A stretch of DNA of 58,477 bases. Source: Nemertoderma westbladi. Taxonomy: Eukaryota > Xenacoelomorpha > Nemertodermatida > Nemertodermatidae. The stretch is from assembly GCA_032718475.1 (NCBI GenBank), contig JAUCBJ010008827.1:1-58477 (forward strand), given 5' to 3'. This document shows positions 39,098 through 48,985 of the stretch, piece after piece. Position 1 is the stretch's first letter. Each line of letters opens with the position of its first letter. The translations under genes were made by a program, and so were the position numbers. A model generated the notes under the pieces. The model had not been told where the DNA came from, searched no databases, and saw nothing but the letters and a program-made list of their open reading frames with translations.

Positions 39098-41755
39098 CCC
39101 TATCCCAGGGGGGGGGGGGGGGGTGGGGTAAATTTACCTTAGGTGCAGAATATTCATTTTTTCACCTCGAAGAACTTATTTTTTCATTCCTGCTTTTTGT
39201 GACTTTTGTTGTTTATATATTAGGCACCTTCTCTGCGAATTTCAAGAAAATTGACCAAAAAATGACGAAATGGTGGCACTCTTGTCGGATGTGGTTGGAG
39301 GTTTTTTATAAGTAGTCCATATTAGGGTACGACCCGACCCGTTCATCATTTTAGGCCGGTGCAAACCATACTGCTTTTTTTAAAAAAACACTGGTTTACC
39401 GGACCAGGGGGGCAACTTAGATCCCAAAGGCCTAGATGATCCTCAGTACCAGTACTGCATACTGTATATTACGGTACCTACTGCAGAAAAACTGTAATGC
39501 AGAAATACAGCAGTTTTGTATAAACTGAAGTTTTATTATTATTTCTGTGTTGTCATTATTACATAGTTCTGTATTTCTGTGTGCTGTGTCAAGAAATAGT
39601 TTATTTATTATCTGACACCATGGCATCAACAAGTCGCCGACTCACTGCCGCTGAAGTGGATAAATTAATCGCTAATTTCTATGAAGAAATCTATCAAGAA
39701 GATCGCAATTTTGCTGGTGATGGCGTGTCGGCATTCCCTGATGAAGGAGATTCCGATTATGAAGAAGTTCTGGACGAAGATGGCAACACTGATGATGTAA
39801 CCGTGGAGGATGATCCAAACCAAGATGCAGAACCTGAGGACAACGATGAACCAGCAGCAACGCCAAAGAAGAAACAGAAATTCTCAGACTATACAAAAGT
39901 CATTGATTCTAGTAATTATGATCGGCTTCCTGACCAACCCGAAGAAACATTTGTGTGGACGAACAAAGCTAAAGAAAGGTACGAATGGTGTACATTGAAG
40001 CCAGGGCAAGCAGAGAATGCATCGCGACGTGGACGGGCGCCTGCCATCAACATCTCACACAGTGGTGGTCCCACTCGGACAGCTGAGAGAAACGCGAATT
40101 CCCCTTCTGAAACATGGAGCCTAATGATTCCAGATGATGAAGTGATGAAAATTGTCGAGTTCACCAACAGAAAAATATCAGCGCTCCTCGAATTACTTGG
40201 CGAGCGACTGATGGAAAACGATAAGAAGACACAATACAAGTTGGCATCACTGCTTGAAATGAAAGCATGGTTCGGTTTACTATACCTACGAGGAGCATTG
40301 AAGCTGAACACTACAGACATAGACAATGTGTGGTACCACGAAAGTTCCAATGACATTTTCTCTGCCACCATGCAGCGGAAACGGTTTACTTTCCTCACGA
40401 GAATCGTTCAGTTTGACGATGGAGAAACAAGAGCAGAGCGGTGGAGTCAAGACCGGTTTGCAGCCTTCAGAAATTTTTTTGAAAGTGTGAATCGTCGGTT
40501 CTTGCATCTCAGGAAACCGTCCCAGCACTTGGCTATTGATGAAACGCTTTATTCTTATCGTGGAAAGATTAGCTTCAAACAATATAATCCCAGCAAGCCT
40601 GCTAAGTATGGTTTGCTTTTCAGAAGCCTCTGTGATTCAACCGTTCAATACACCTACATATCTCTGCCATATGCTGGGAAACCAACAGGCATACCCGATA
40701 ACTACTACGTAACAGGAACATACAAATATACGGAGTACTTGGTAAATAATGCGATTGAAGTCGGTGGGATGGATTGTTTGAGTGGGAGAAACATTGCTTT
40801 GGATAGGTACTTTACATCGATGAGCATTGCCGATTGGTGCCTCAAACGTAAAATCTCTGTTACAGGCACCCTGAAGTCCGATCGCAAAGGAATCCCGAAG
40901 GAGATGAAGGCTCCATCGAAGGAGAGCACAGGAAGAGAATCAAAATCAACGAAGTGGTGCTACAACGAAAAGAAGATGCTTATATCCTATGCAGATGAGA
41001 AGAAGAGCGGAACCAAGATTGTTCTTGCACTCACAACGTTGTATGATACAATGCGTGTGTCTCGAGACCAGAGGCTAAAACCTGAACCAATTGTTTACTA
41101 CGATCATATGAAAGGAGGTGTGGATGTCGTGGATCTTGTTGCCATCGGTGCATCTACTAGGGCAAAGACGAAGCGGTGGACTTTGAATGCCAACTTCTTT
41201 CTCCTTGACACTGTGCGGACAAATGCAAGAACCTTGTACAATGAAGTGCAGAAGAAGAATCATTCCAATTTCGAGTTCACTTGGCTCCTGGGGAAGGAGT
41301 TGGTTACACCTTTCATGGTGTTGCGACTGGAACATCCTATTGGACTCCAAACGAATGTAGTCAATAAAATGAAACGTGTGCTGAAGTGTGATGAGGGTGT
41401 GGCTCCAAAGAAGAGGAAAGACGAATTCGAATATGGTCGGTGTGCCATGTGTTTGGAGGATGTAGATCGTGGCTTCAAGAAAAGAAACAATTTGAACAAT
41501 AAAATCGGAAATAAATGTGATAAATGTGGCAATTTTGTATGCACAACATATGAGGGCCATTTTGTTGTAACATGTGGAAAATGTGTTGATGTATAAGCGA
41601 TACCTTGTTACTTCCTTGCTTATATCATGTATTTGAGGCCGAAAATAAATTTTTCCTGTTTTTTACCACATTTTCCCTTTGTTTTATGGCATCAGGTAAA
41701 TTTACCCCACCCCCCCCGGGATACGTCATAAAAATACCCCCCCCCCGGGATAGGG
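39098..41755 (+). mobile_element. Complete piggyBac transposon, 2.66 kb
   Basis: The ends are CCCTATCCC at the left and GGGATAGGG at the right, flanked by TTAA on both sides, the exact target of this superfamily. Inside the ends is a G/C-homopolymer tract (16 G at 39108-39123; broken C runs at 41707-41748) and a shared inverted subterminal phrase GGTGGGGTAAATTTACCT. The right end holds an extra ~30 bp between the tip and this phrase. It encodes one intact transposase. Perfect TTAA copies, paired ends and an open ORF suggest a recently active element. Confidence 0.93.
39620..41596 (+). CDS. piggyBac transposase, intact
   Basis: 658 aa from ATG 39620 (ACCATGG, a strong Kozak context) to the stop at 41594-41596. 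The N-terminus is acidic (about 30-85), as in other piggyBac proteins. The catalytic DDD core is visible: first Asp in LAIDETLYSYRGK, second in ALDRYFTSMSIADW, third in MKGGVDVVD. The C-terminus has the Cys-rich DNA-binding finger (CAMC, then KCDKCGNFVC and CGKC), which in this family contacts the transposon ends. No stops or frameshifts. It cuts and pastes at TTAA without leaving a scar. Confidence 0.94.
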   Translation: MASTSRRLTAAEVDKLIANFYEEIYQEDRNFAGDGVSAFPDEGDSDYEEVLDEDGNTDDVTVEDDPNQDAEPEDNDEPAATPKKKQKFSDYTKVIDSSNYDRLPDQPEETFVWTNKAKERYEWCTLKPGQAENASRRGRAPAINISHSGGPTRTAERNANSPSETWSLMIPDDEVMKIVEFTNRKISALLELLGERLMENDKKTQYKLASLLEMKAWFGLLYLRGALKLNTTDIDNVWYHESSNDIFSATMQRKRFTFLTRIVQFDDGETRAERWSQDRFAAFRNFFESVNRRFLHLRKPSQHLAIDETLYSYRGKISFKQYNPSKPAKYGLLFRSLCDSTVQYTYISLPYAGKPTGIPDNYYVTGTYKYTEYLVNNAIEVGGMDCLSGRNIALDRYFTSMSIADWCLKRKISVTGTLKSDRKGIPKEMKAPSKESTGRESKSTKWCYNEKKMLISYADEKKSGTKIVLALTTLYDTMRVSRDQRLKPEPIVYYDHMKGGVDVVDLVAIGASTRAKTKRWTLNANFFLLDTVRTNARTLYNEVQKKNHSNFEFTWLLGKELVTPFMVLRLEHPIGLQTNVVNKMKRVLKCDEGVAPKKRKDEFEYGRCAMCLEDVDRGFKKRNNLNNKIGNKCDKCGNFVCTTYEGHFVVTCGKCVDV

Positions 41756-42110
41756 TTAATACAAACTTAACCCCAATATTTGGTATAAAATTTCCGAAAA
41801 CGATGTATGAAAGACACCTTATTCCAGCATAGAGACCAAACAGTATGCCAACAAGAGATTCATTAAAGCCACGAGTTACAGCCCTGGTAGTAAATAATGC
41901 AGCAGGTAGAGAGAAACACATTCCTGCACTGAAAGATTGGATAACCAGCAGGATTGTATTAGTAAGACGATGTCTAATAATCCTCCATAAAATATTCCCG
42001 GAATTATTTCTTGAAATTATTGTTGAATCATGAACATCTTCATCAGGTTTACTCTTATATTTATAATCATCACTAACATCAACATCTGATAGAGCTATGA
42101 TTTCCTTCAT

Positions 42111-42254
42111 TATAACAATTTAGCAAAGTAAGTAAAAGATGACAGCAACGCGAATAAGATCTGTAACTCTGATTGTGTATTAATAATGAATCAATTGATA
42201 ATGTATATCTATATATACAGTATTAGGCCTATGTGTGTTAATAATAACTAATAA
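42111..42254. other. 5' flank of copy 5 up to LINE insertions
   Basis: Matches the start of the other spacers. The phrase TTAATAATGAATCAATTGAT appears here (about 42180) and again at about 47668 on the far side of the two LINEs, where the spacer resumes. Confidence 0.6.
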
Positions 42255-44310
42255 TAATTAATAATAACATAAAAACAGCTTTGAAGCACCAATGAAGACC
42301 AATCCACCGATTCAATATACCAGAATATAATAACAGCCCACAAGGAATCAGCTAAGAGGCATATCCCCCAGAAACCCAAACGAAAACAGTATGTGTCATG
42401 GCAAAACTCTGAGGTTACTTGTAAGAGAGAAGATCTTAAGATAGCCTACAACGTTAAAACCGAACAACCAACAACCGAAAACATTAACAAGGTTGAGAAA
42501 GCTAAGGACGATCTTAAATTGGCCTACAACATCAGCCAGGAAAAGTACATACAAGATAAAACTGAAGCAATTACAACTGCTCACATACAGCAACAATCAA
42601 GACTTACCTGGCAAACTGTAAAAGAGGTATCTGGTCAGAAAAGTTGTGCAAAGGGGCGCCTCAAAGCCGATAGTCCTGAAGAACGTGTTGGGAAGTGGAA
42701 AAATCACTTCAGCAACTTGCTTGGGCAGCCACCAACCATCGAGGTCAGCCCTACAAGGAAAATATATGACAAGACACTACCTATAGAAACAGGGGACTTC
42801 ACACCTGCCGAACTCCAAAGAAGCATTAAAAGCATGTCCAATAATAAAGCGAGTGGATTAGATGAAATCCCAGCGGAGGTATGGAAAACCGGAGTGCTAA
42901 ACAGACCATTATTGAATGTTTGCAATCGGATGTTAAAAGGGGAAAAGCCACCACCAATTTGGACTAAAGGTCAACTAAAGCCTCTCCACAAGAAAGGAGA
43001 CCTCGGCATACCAACAAACTATCGTGGGATCTGTCTGCTTGTGGTAGCTGCCAAAATATACAATAAAATGATTCTATATAGGATTAGGCCTCACATAGGG
43101 AAACTACTGCGTAAGAGTCAAAACGGATTTCGATCAAGTAGATCAACAATAGCTCAGATACTTGTACTATGGAGACTGATTGAAGGAATTAAGTCAAAGA
43201 ATCTCCCCGCAGTCATAAACTTTTGTGACTTCAAGAAGGCATTCGACTCCATCCATAGAGGTAAAATGCTTGAAATCTTAAGAGCTTATGGAATACCAGA
43301 AGTAATTGTTGCTGGCATTGGATTGTTATATTGTGACACAGAAGCGCAGGTACTCTCAGCAGATGGTGAAACTGAGTTTTTCTCAATCCTGGCTGTCGTA
43401 CTGCAAGGTGACACATTAGCACCATTACTATTTGTAATTGTGCTGGATTACACAATGAGGATGGCCACAAAGGGTGAAGATCTGGGATTCACACTTCAAG
43501 AACGCAGAAGTAGTAGATATCCGGCAACTACAGTCACAGACACCGACTTTGCGGATGACATCGCCCTGCTCTCTAATATGCTAGCAGATGCACAGCTTCT
43601 ACTAAATAAAGTGGAGAGGGCTGCTAAGGAGGTTGGATTGCATATAAATGCTACCAAGACCGAATTCATGACCTTTAATGTTGATGGAAACTTGACAACC
43701 ATTGATAATAATCAACTAAGGAAGGTCGATGACTTCCAGTACCTTGGATCATGGATATTGAGTAGCAAAAAAGGACATAGAAGTTAGGAAAACAAAGGCT
43801 TGGGTAGCTCTATTAAAAATGGATACCATCTGGAAATCAGATCTCTCCAGGCACCTGAAGACTAAGTTCTTTCGGCCACAGTGGAAAGTGTATTTTTATA
43901 CTGGGGTGAGACCTGGACACTTAATAAATCACTTGAACAACGAATTGATGGTTGCTATACAAGACTACTAAGGGCAGCTCTAAACATCAGCTGGATACAA
44001 CGCATGACAAACACCGAGCTTTATGGTACAATACCGCCTGTATCCACCACCCTCCGTGAATGCAGATTAAGATTCAGTGGGCACTGCTGGCGAAGTAAAG
44101 ACGAGGTCATACCAGATCTACTTTTCTGGCAACCAACTCATGGAAAGCGTAGTCCTGGACGACCGGCCATAACATATATAGATCAACTTGAAAAGGATAC
44201 TGAACTTGGGAGAAACGAAATTGCGACAACTATGGAAAATCAGGAAGCCTGGAAGGATCTCATTTTTAATTAATTAATTAATTAATTATTAATTAATTAT
44301 TATTATTATT
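42255..44310 (+). mobile_element. 5'-truncated RTE/Jockey-type LINE
   Basis: The endonuclease half is missing, and the body starts in the linker before the reverse transcriptase. It ends in a simple-repeat tail of AATT/TAATTA units (44268-44310). It is followed tail to tail by another LINE on the - strand, so the tail may be shared or belong to either one. Confidence 0.65.
42393..44273 (+). pseudogene. LINE reverse transcriptase, two frameshifts
   Basis: The RT fingers and palm are clear: NKASGLDEIPAEVW, GDLGIPTNYRGI, NGFRSSRST, NFCDFKKAFDS (first catalytic Asp), VLQGDTLAPLLF, and TDFADDIALLS (catalytic Asp pair). The frame breaks near 43768 at a run of A (one base too many) and returns near 43870 (one base missing). 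From 43881 the C-terminal domain runs (LYWGETWTLNKSLEQRIDGC, RFSGHCWRS) to the stop at 44271-44273. It is related to, but not the same family as, the LINE at 54770. I cannot decide between RTE and Jockey-group clades by eye. Confidence 0.85.
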
Positions 44311-44535
44311 TCTTTCATAACATTACATTATTGCACGAACAATTAATTATTGGTTGTATATAATATTGAATGCAAGTCGTGGGACTCATGTCTATACCGT
44401 TCATATATAGATTACCGCTATGCGCGATACGTAAGCTGTAGTTAATATAGTTAATATATTCACTGTATTAATTAAAGTGAGGATTCATTGTTACAATTTG
44501 TTAAATAAAAATAATAAAGTCAAAAGTAAATTTTA

Positions 44536-45921
44536 TTAAAGCGACTCCAGTAAGTATGTTTTTAGTTTTTTTACAAATGAATTTTTTGAAGTTGAGTTTT
44601 TAATTTGCGTTGGTAATTTATTCCAGACATCAGGACCTTGAAAACTCATGGATCGCTGTGAAGAGTCTAGTCGTACAGTATCTATGTAATAGTCACCGCG
44701 AGCCGCTGAGCGTGTATTATATTTATGTATAGTTGAGGATTTCCTAAATAAGTTCTGTAGTGTTTGATTTGTTATTATATTATTATTAATCTTGAACATA
44801 AAGATGCCTACTTGGAGTTTATATAGCAAGTCTAAAGGGAGAATAGATAGGGATTTATAGATAGGTTGAGCTGTAGATCTATAGCGGTTGAAGGTAATAC
44901 ACCTAACTATTTTATTAATTTTTGTCCGTAAGGGATTTAGTGTAGTAGAATGCGCACTACCCCATAGTATAATGCCGTAATTGAGATAGGGATGAATTAG
45001 AGTGAAATATAGTTGCCTATTGATGTGTAATGGGAATATATGACGTAATTTATAAAATATACCGGCAGTTTTGGAAATTTTAGATAGTATATATTTTATG
45101 TGTATTTGCCAGTTTAATTTATTGTCTACGTAGATTCCTAAGAATTTAGTACTATTTGTAAGTGTTATATTTTGGTTATTAATTTTTAATCTGTTAATAT
45201 CCTGGGAATTTTTTAATATGTTGGAAAATACAGTGGTTTCAGTTTTTTTTAGTTTCAGTTTCGGTTTCATTTTCAAATCTTGTCTTTCCGAAACCTCAAA
45301 GTGTTCCTTCACATATATTGCCGTACCACCCCTGTCAAGTTTACCTGCTTTACGATTATCTATAAATGGTGTTTTGTAGCCATTTATTTTCAGTTGGTCT
45401 ATGTTCGATTGGTCCGTTAAAAATGTTTCTGAGAAAGTTAGTACGTCAAATTTTTGATCAATTAATAATAAAAAGTCAGTTACAGATGATATATTTTTTG
45501 GGAGGCTACGGCAATTAAAATTAAAAATAGAAAATGAAGGAAAATTATTTTGATTTTTGATTTCTGCATTGAAACTTTGTTCTGTGTAGGTACCTCCATT
45601 TATATTAAGGTATGTGATATTATCATCAGCGTCTAAATGTGAAAAAGTTTGGTTCAATATATTTGAGTCAGGTAAAACATCGGGAATTGGGAAAATATCT
45701 GGGTCGTTGATTTCTACAGAGGAAAATGGAAATATTAGTGGATAACAGTGAATACAGTAAATATTGGTACCACAGCGCACAGCATCAGTCAGTTCGGATG
45801 GGAGTAGACATGAGCCGCAGGGTAAATGAAAATGATTTTTACAAATAGAACAACTAAATTTATGATCGGAGGATTCGAATCTCGAGAAGCAGAAAGAACA
45901 GGATTGTGTTATGTGGGGCAT
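44536..45921 (-). CDS. LINE ORF2, in-frame internal deletion (461 aa)
   Basis: An uninterrupted frame from ATG 45921. Residues 1-60 form a PHD-like finger (CSFCFSRF, CSICKNHFHLPCGSC, CIHC). Residues about 135-225 are the start of an APE-type endonuclease (FNFNCRSLPKN, FSETFLTD, RGGTAIYVKEHF). Then at about residue 225-232 (KPKLKLKKTETTVF) it jumps to the end of the RT domain: FLGIYVDNKLNW, then the C-terminal region with YGIILWGSA, and FQGPDVWNKLP at the very end. The remaining endonuclease and all RT catalytic motifs are absent, yet the join keeps the frame. A full ORF2 would be near 1000 aa. It cannot reverse transcribe; a trans-mobilised or simply dead copy is likely. Confidence 0.8.
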   Translation of the reverse strand: MPHITQSCSFCFSRFESSDHKFSCSICKNHFHLPCGSCLLPSELTDAVRCGTNIYCIHCYPLIFPFSSVEINDPDIFPIPDVLPDSNILNQTFSHLDADDNITYLNINGGTYTEQSFNAEIKNQNNFPSFSIFNFNCRSLPKNISSVTDFLLLIDQKFDVLTFSETFLTDQSNIDQLKINGYKTPFIDNRKAGKLDRGGTAIYVKEHFEVSERQDLKMKPKLKLKKTETTVFSNILKNSQDINRLKINNQNITLTNSTKFLGIYVDNKLNWQIHIKYILSKISKTAGIFYKLRHIFPLHINRQLYFTLIHPYLNYGIILWGSAHSTTLNPLRTKINKIVRCITFNRYRSTAQPIYKSLSILPLDLLYKLQVGIFMFKINNNIITNQTLQNLFRKSSTIHKYNTRSAARGDYYIDTVRLDSSQRSMSFQGPDVWNKLPTQIKNSTSKNSFVKKLKTYLLESL

Positions 45922-46481
45922 GGGAAGAGAGAGGGGGGGCGGGGGGGGGGGGGGGGGTTATAGAAAATAATATTACACAAAACTATCTGAGAGAAGAACA
46001 CAATTGCACTGTCTATCGGACATAAAAAAAAATACCATGCACTTCCATCCCAGTAACTCATCAGACACAAATAGAAATCTACATAGTGCAAAACTACATG
46101 CTGACATAGTACAAGACTACTTCAAAAAAGCCACCACCACAAAGGTTACTATTACAGTATCTAGTATATATATATTTGGCATATAGCCCTGTCTCAGTTA
46201 CTATAGCCCCACAAATAACCTAATAAGCAAGCCTATTGTTTAAGTATTTAGTATTGCGGCGTAATCCTAGGTAATTGTATCCTTAGCTCAGTTAACATAG
46301 TTATGCAGGGCGTCTGTAATTAAATTGTCTCAGCACTCGATTACGTGAACATAGGCAGGGCTACTAATTAAACTGGATCAACTCTCTAATTACTTTAACA
46401 TAATAATTAACCTATTAAGCAGTGAATGCCAACATAAGTATTAATTTAAGCAGAGAATTACTGAATTAGCGAAGTATTCTA

Positions 46482-47417
46482 TTAGGATTCAGCGATTGGA
46501 TCGGGGTCCCCCAGAAGGGGACTATATCGGCTCCCACTCGACCCACAAGTAGATCTCGGTAGTGGCGTGTCGGACCGCATCGGCGAGCAGCTCGGAGAGG
46601 AGATACGATTCTCATCTCTCTCTTCAGTCGCAGACGGTTTCAGCAAGGGCCTAGTACCGGTACTGCGTAGGACTGTATTACCGGTTGTACCCTCCTTCAA
46701 TGGAGGCGGCGGTGGTTGACCGAGGTTCGCCAATAATGCGCAGTAGGCATCCTCAGTGTTAACCACGATACTACGAGACTTCTCCTTAATCCGAACATTT
46801 ACATTGCCATTTATCGTGAAATACGAGTGGATTAAACCCTTAGTCCGGAGACTACGGCATCTGATTAAGATTCCGACCCGAATTGGTGTGAGATGCTCAG
46901 ACAGCGTTAGGGGTGATGCCAAGGATTTCTTCTTCATTAGAGCCTTTACCCGGCAACCGTGACCGAAAAATCGTACGATTAGCGGTCGCGGTTGCTGGTG
47001 GCCTGTTTCACCGCTATTGAGAGGATGTTTCGTACCCAACCGATGATAAACATCGATTTCGTTCATTGATATCCCAAGTGAGACCAGGGCTCCCTCTAAC
47101 TGAGAACGTTCAGTGTTACGGTTATCCGATTCTGGCATGTGGTGGATGAGTAGGTTATGGCGCCTGCCATATTGCTCGAGAGCATCATTATCCTGTTTGA
47201 TCGCCACGTTTTCTTCCTTGAGAGATGTGACCTCGTTTTCCAGTTGGACAATACGGTCGTTCGAATTTTTTATTTCGATTAGGGCTGCATGTAATTCGTC
47301 TTGAACTGAGATCAGTTTATCACTTAAGTCTAGCTGTCCTTGTTTTAAGCTTTCCAGACCATCCAGAATAAGTTGACTACAGTCCGTCCACGTCTTTGAC
47401 GTCCTGCGAGAACCCAT
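46482..47417 (-). CDS. LINE ORF1 (coiled-coil RNA-binding protein)
   Basis: 311 aa from ATG 47417, open throughout. Residues about 20-85 form a heptad coiled coil (LSDKLISVQDELHAALIEI and onward). GRRHNLLIHHMPES then opens an RRM-like fold (about 85-220; PLIVRFFGHG, RTKGLIHSYF), the arrangement of L1/CR1-type ORF1 proteins that coat LINE RNA. The last 80 residues are Pro/Ser-rich and disordered. It lies upstream of the ORF2 remnant in the same orientation. Confidence 0.8.
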   Translation of the reverse strand: MGSRRTSKTWTDCSQLILDGLESLKQGQLDLSDKLISVQDELHAALIEIKNSNDRIVQLENEVTSLKEENVAIKQDNDALEQYGRRHNLLIHHMPESDNRNTERSQLEGALVSLGISMNEIDVYHRLGTKHPLNSGETGHQQPRPLIVRFFGHGCRVKALMKKKSLASPLTLSEHLTPIRVGILIRCRSLRTKGLIHSYFTINGNVNVRIKEKSRSIVVNTEDAYCALLANLGQPPPPPLKEGTTGNTVLRSTGTRPLLKPSATEERDENRISSPSCSPMRSDTPLPRSTCGSSGSRYSPLLGDPDPIAES

Positions 47418-47645
47418 AGTGCTGTAGTGATAGGTTAATCTGTTACTGGTGACTGCGAGCTAACTGAATAAGTCTGTTAGTTGTCATGTAGCATAATAAA
47501 GTTTAGAAAATTTTCAGTCTGATACAGTGATAGTACTGTTCAGGTTGTGCATAGTACAGCCTACTGCACTACCGGTACATACTGCATACTGCACCGGTAC
47601 TGGAATATAGTTAAAACTTCCACATTTCCACTGTCCGAGTTCGCT

Positions 47646-48985
47646 CGACCAAGTAGTAGTAGTAGTATTAATAATGAATCAATTGATAATGTATGTATAT
47701 CTATATATACAGTATTACGCCTAAAGTTAAAACATCTTCAGATCGCTGCCTGACAGGATGCACTGCTTCCAAATTATACCTATATTTTTTAATTTAATCC
47801 CATTAGTCATATTTCTTTGCATGTTTGTTTCTAAAGTTAAAAATTTCAAATAATATAAAGTTAGGCATTTGCTTCTTATACGTATCTAAGTTTTAGAAAG
47901 CAATGAATACCATTAATTAGAGCCAGTCCACTCTCCACACCAAACACATTAGGAATGAATGACGAGTAGGAATCATGATGCCCTGAAATCATTGTAGGAA
48001 TTATTTCCTAAAATTAATTAGTGACATATTTAGAATTCGCAAAGTGAGATACATATTATTTCTAGCGAAACGTTTAAAACCAAGAATATTCAATACCGTA
48101 CTGTGGTTACTGTTACTCACATAGGCTTTTGGCAAAACAATCTAACAACATACCAGTACAGAATATACTGGAGTTCAGGCCTACTTTGGCTACTTTATAT
48201 CATATGTATAGATTTATTGGACATGATTTCCCCTTAAAACTGGTATGACATTTCATTGGCTAATGGCTTTTCCCCATACTTATGTACGCAAAGTATGGTG
48301 GATTAATTAAAATTAATAAATGATACTTGATCATGAGCTGGTGAAAAAATAAGTATATTAATATAAATTGTAAACTTTTCAACCAAACAGTCTGGATTAT
48401 AGTTAATCCGCAACTACAGGATAAAACTCCACTACCACTTTATTCATTTTGTACAGAAATATAGCCCACAAGCTTCGAGCACAATGCTTATCCCTCAACA
48501 GTGGGGTATTATAACCAAATCAATAAATAAGAGATTTGAATATTATGGAGAAACAATTTTATACCTTTTCAACAGCCAATTTTCCACGTCATCACGCAAT
48601 GCACACCAAATTATCAATGTACAAACACCAATAAGTACATCATATTGAAGTAGATTTTAATCAAAGACACTCGATTAATAGTCTCAAATGCGATGTACCT
48701 TGCACCACTTCCAGGGTGACACTTGCTGGCACTGACTAATAATAAATTTGTGATTTAGACAAAGGTAATGATAATAATCTAGCTGTTGTAAAGCGGTTTA
48801 AGTAGTGAGAGAACGTCCCAAGGATGACAAAACTTATAGGGTAGGTATCTCCGGCCCAAGTCCAGCTTACGGTAGTCGTAGTACCGTGTACCGTAAGGTA
48901 CCCGGTATTTTGGCGATGTTATCGATATAATCATTTAGTTATGAAAAAGTAAATGGTATAATTAATTTCTATTTTATTGGCAATG
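47646..48985. repeat. Spacer between copies 5 and 6, first part
   Basis: Homologous to 31200-32390 and 36010-37200. A stretch of about 170 bp at 48016-48190 (from TTAGTGACATATTTAG to GGCCTACTTT) is absent from the other spacers and looks like a small insertion. No gene. It ends at the target duplication of the R2-like element (48976-48985). Confidence 0.7.

Larger units (their letters stand above)
38924..42110 (-). pseudogene. SLC18B1-like transporter, copy 5, exon 1 split by piggyBac
   Basis: Exon 1 lies in two pieces: 42110-41760 (351 nt, from ATG 42110) and 39097-38924 (174 nt, to the donor). Between them is a complete piggyBac. The two pieces sum to 525 nt, exactly the size of exon 1 in every other copy, and the frame is open on both sides. 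The insertion is at TTAA (39094-39097, duplicated at 41756-41759). With the deleted exon 2 this copy is a pseudogene. Which damage came first cannot be told, though the clean exon 1 frame suggests the transposon arrived recently. Confidence 0.9.
44311..47640 (-). mobile_element. CR1/L2-type LINE with internal deletion
   Basis: On - the element runs from a 5' region near 47640 through ORF1 (47417-46482), a 560-bp gap with a G-rich tract (45933-45957), ORF2 (45921-44536) and a 3' UTR ending near the AATAAT/TTAATT simple repeat at about 44290-44310. The simple-repeat 3' end and PHD-containing ORF2 fit the CR1/L2 group. ORF2 lacks its middle. The spacer continues on the other side at 47646. Confidence 0.7.

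Noticed and set aside
45909-46091. Small ORF ending in a proline run at the G tract
   Set aside because: It is created by translation of the G/C homopolymer and lies in the ORF1-ORF2 gap of a LINE.
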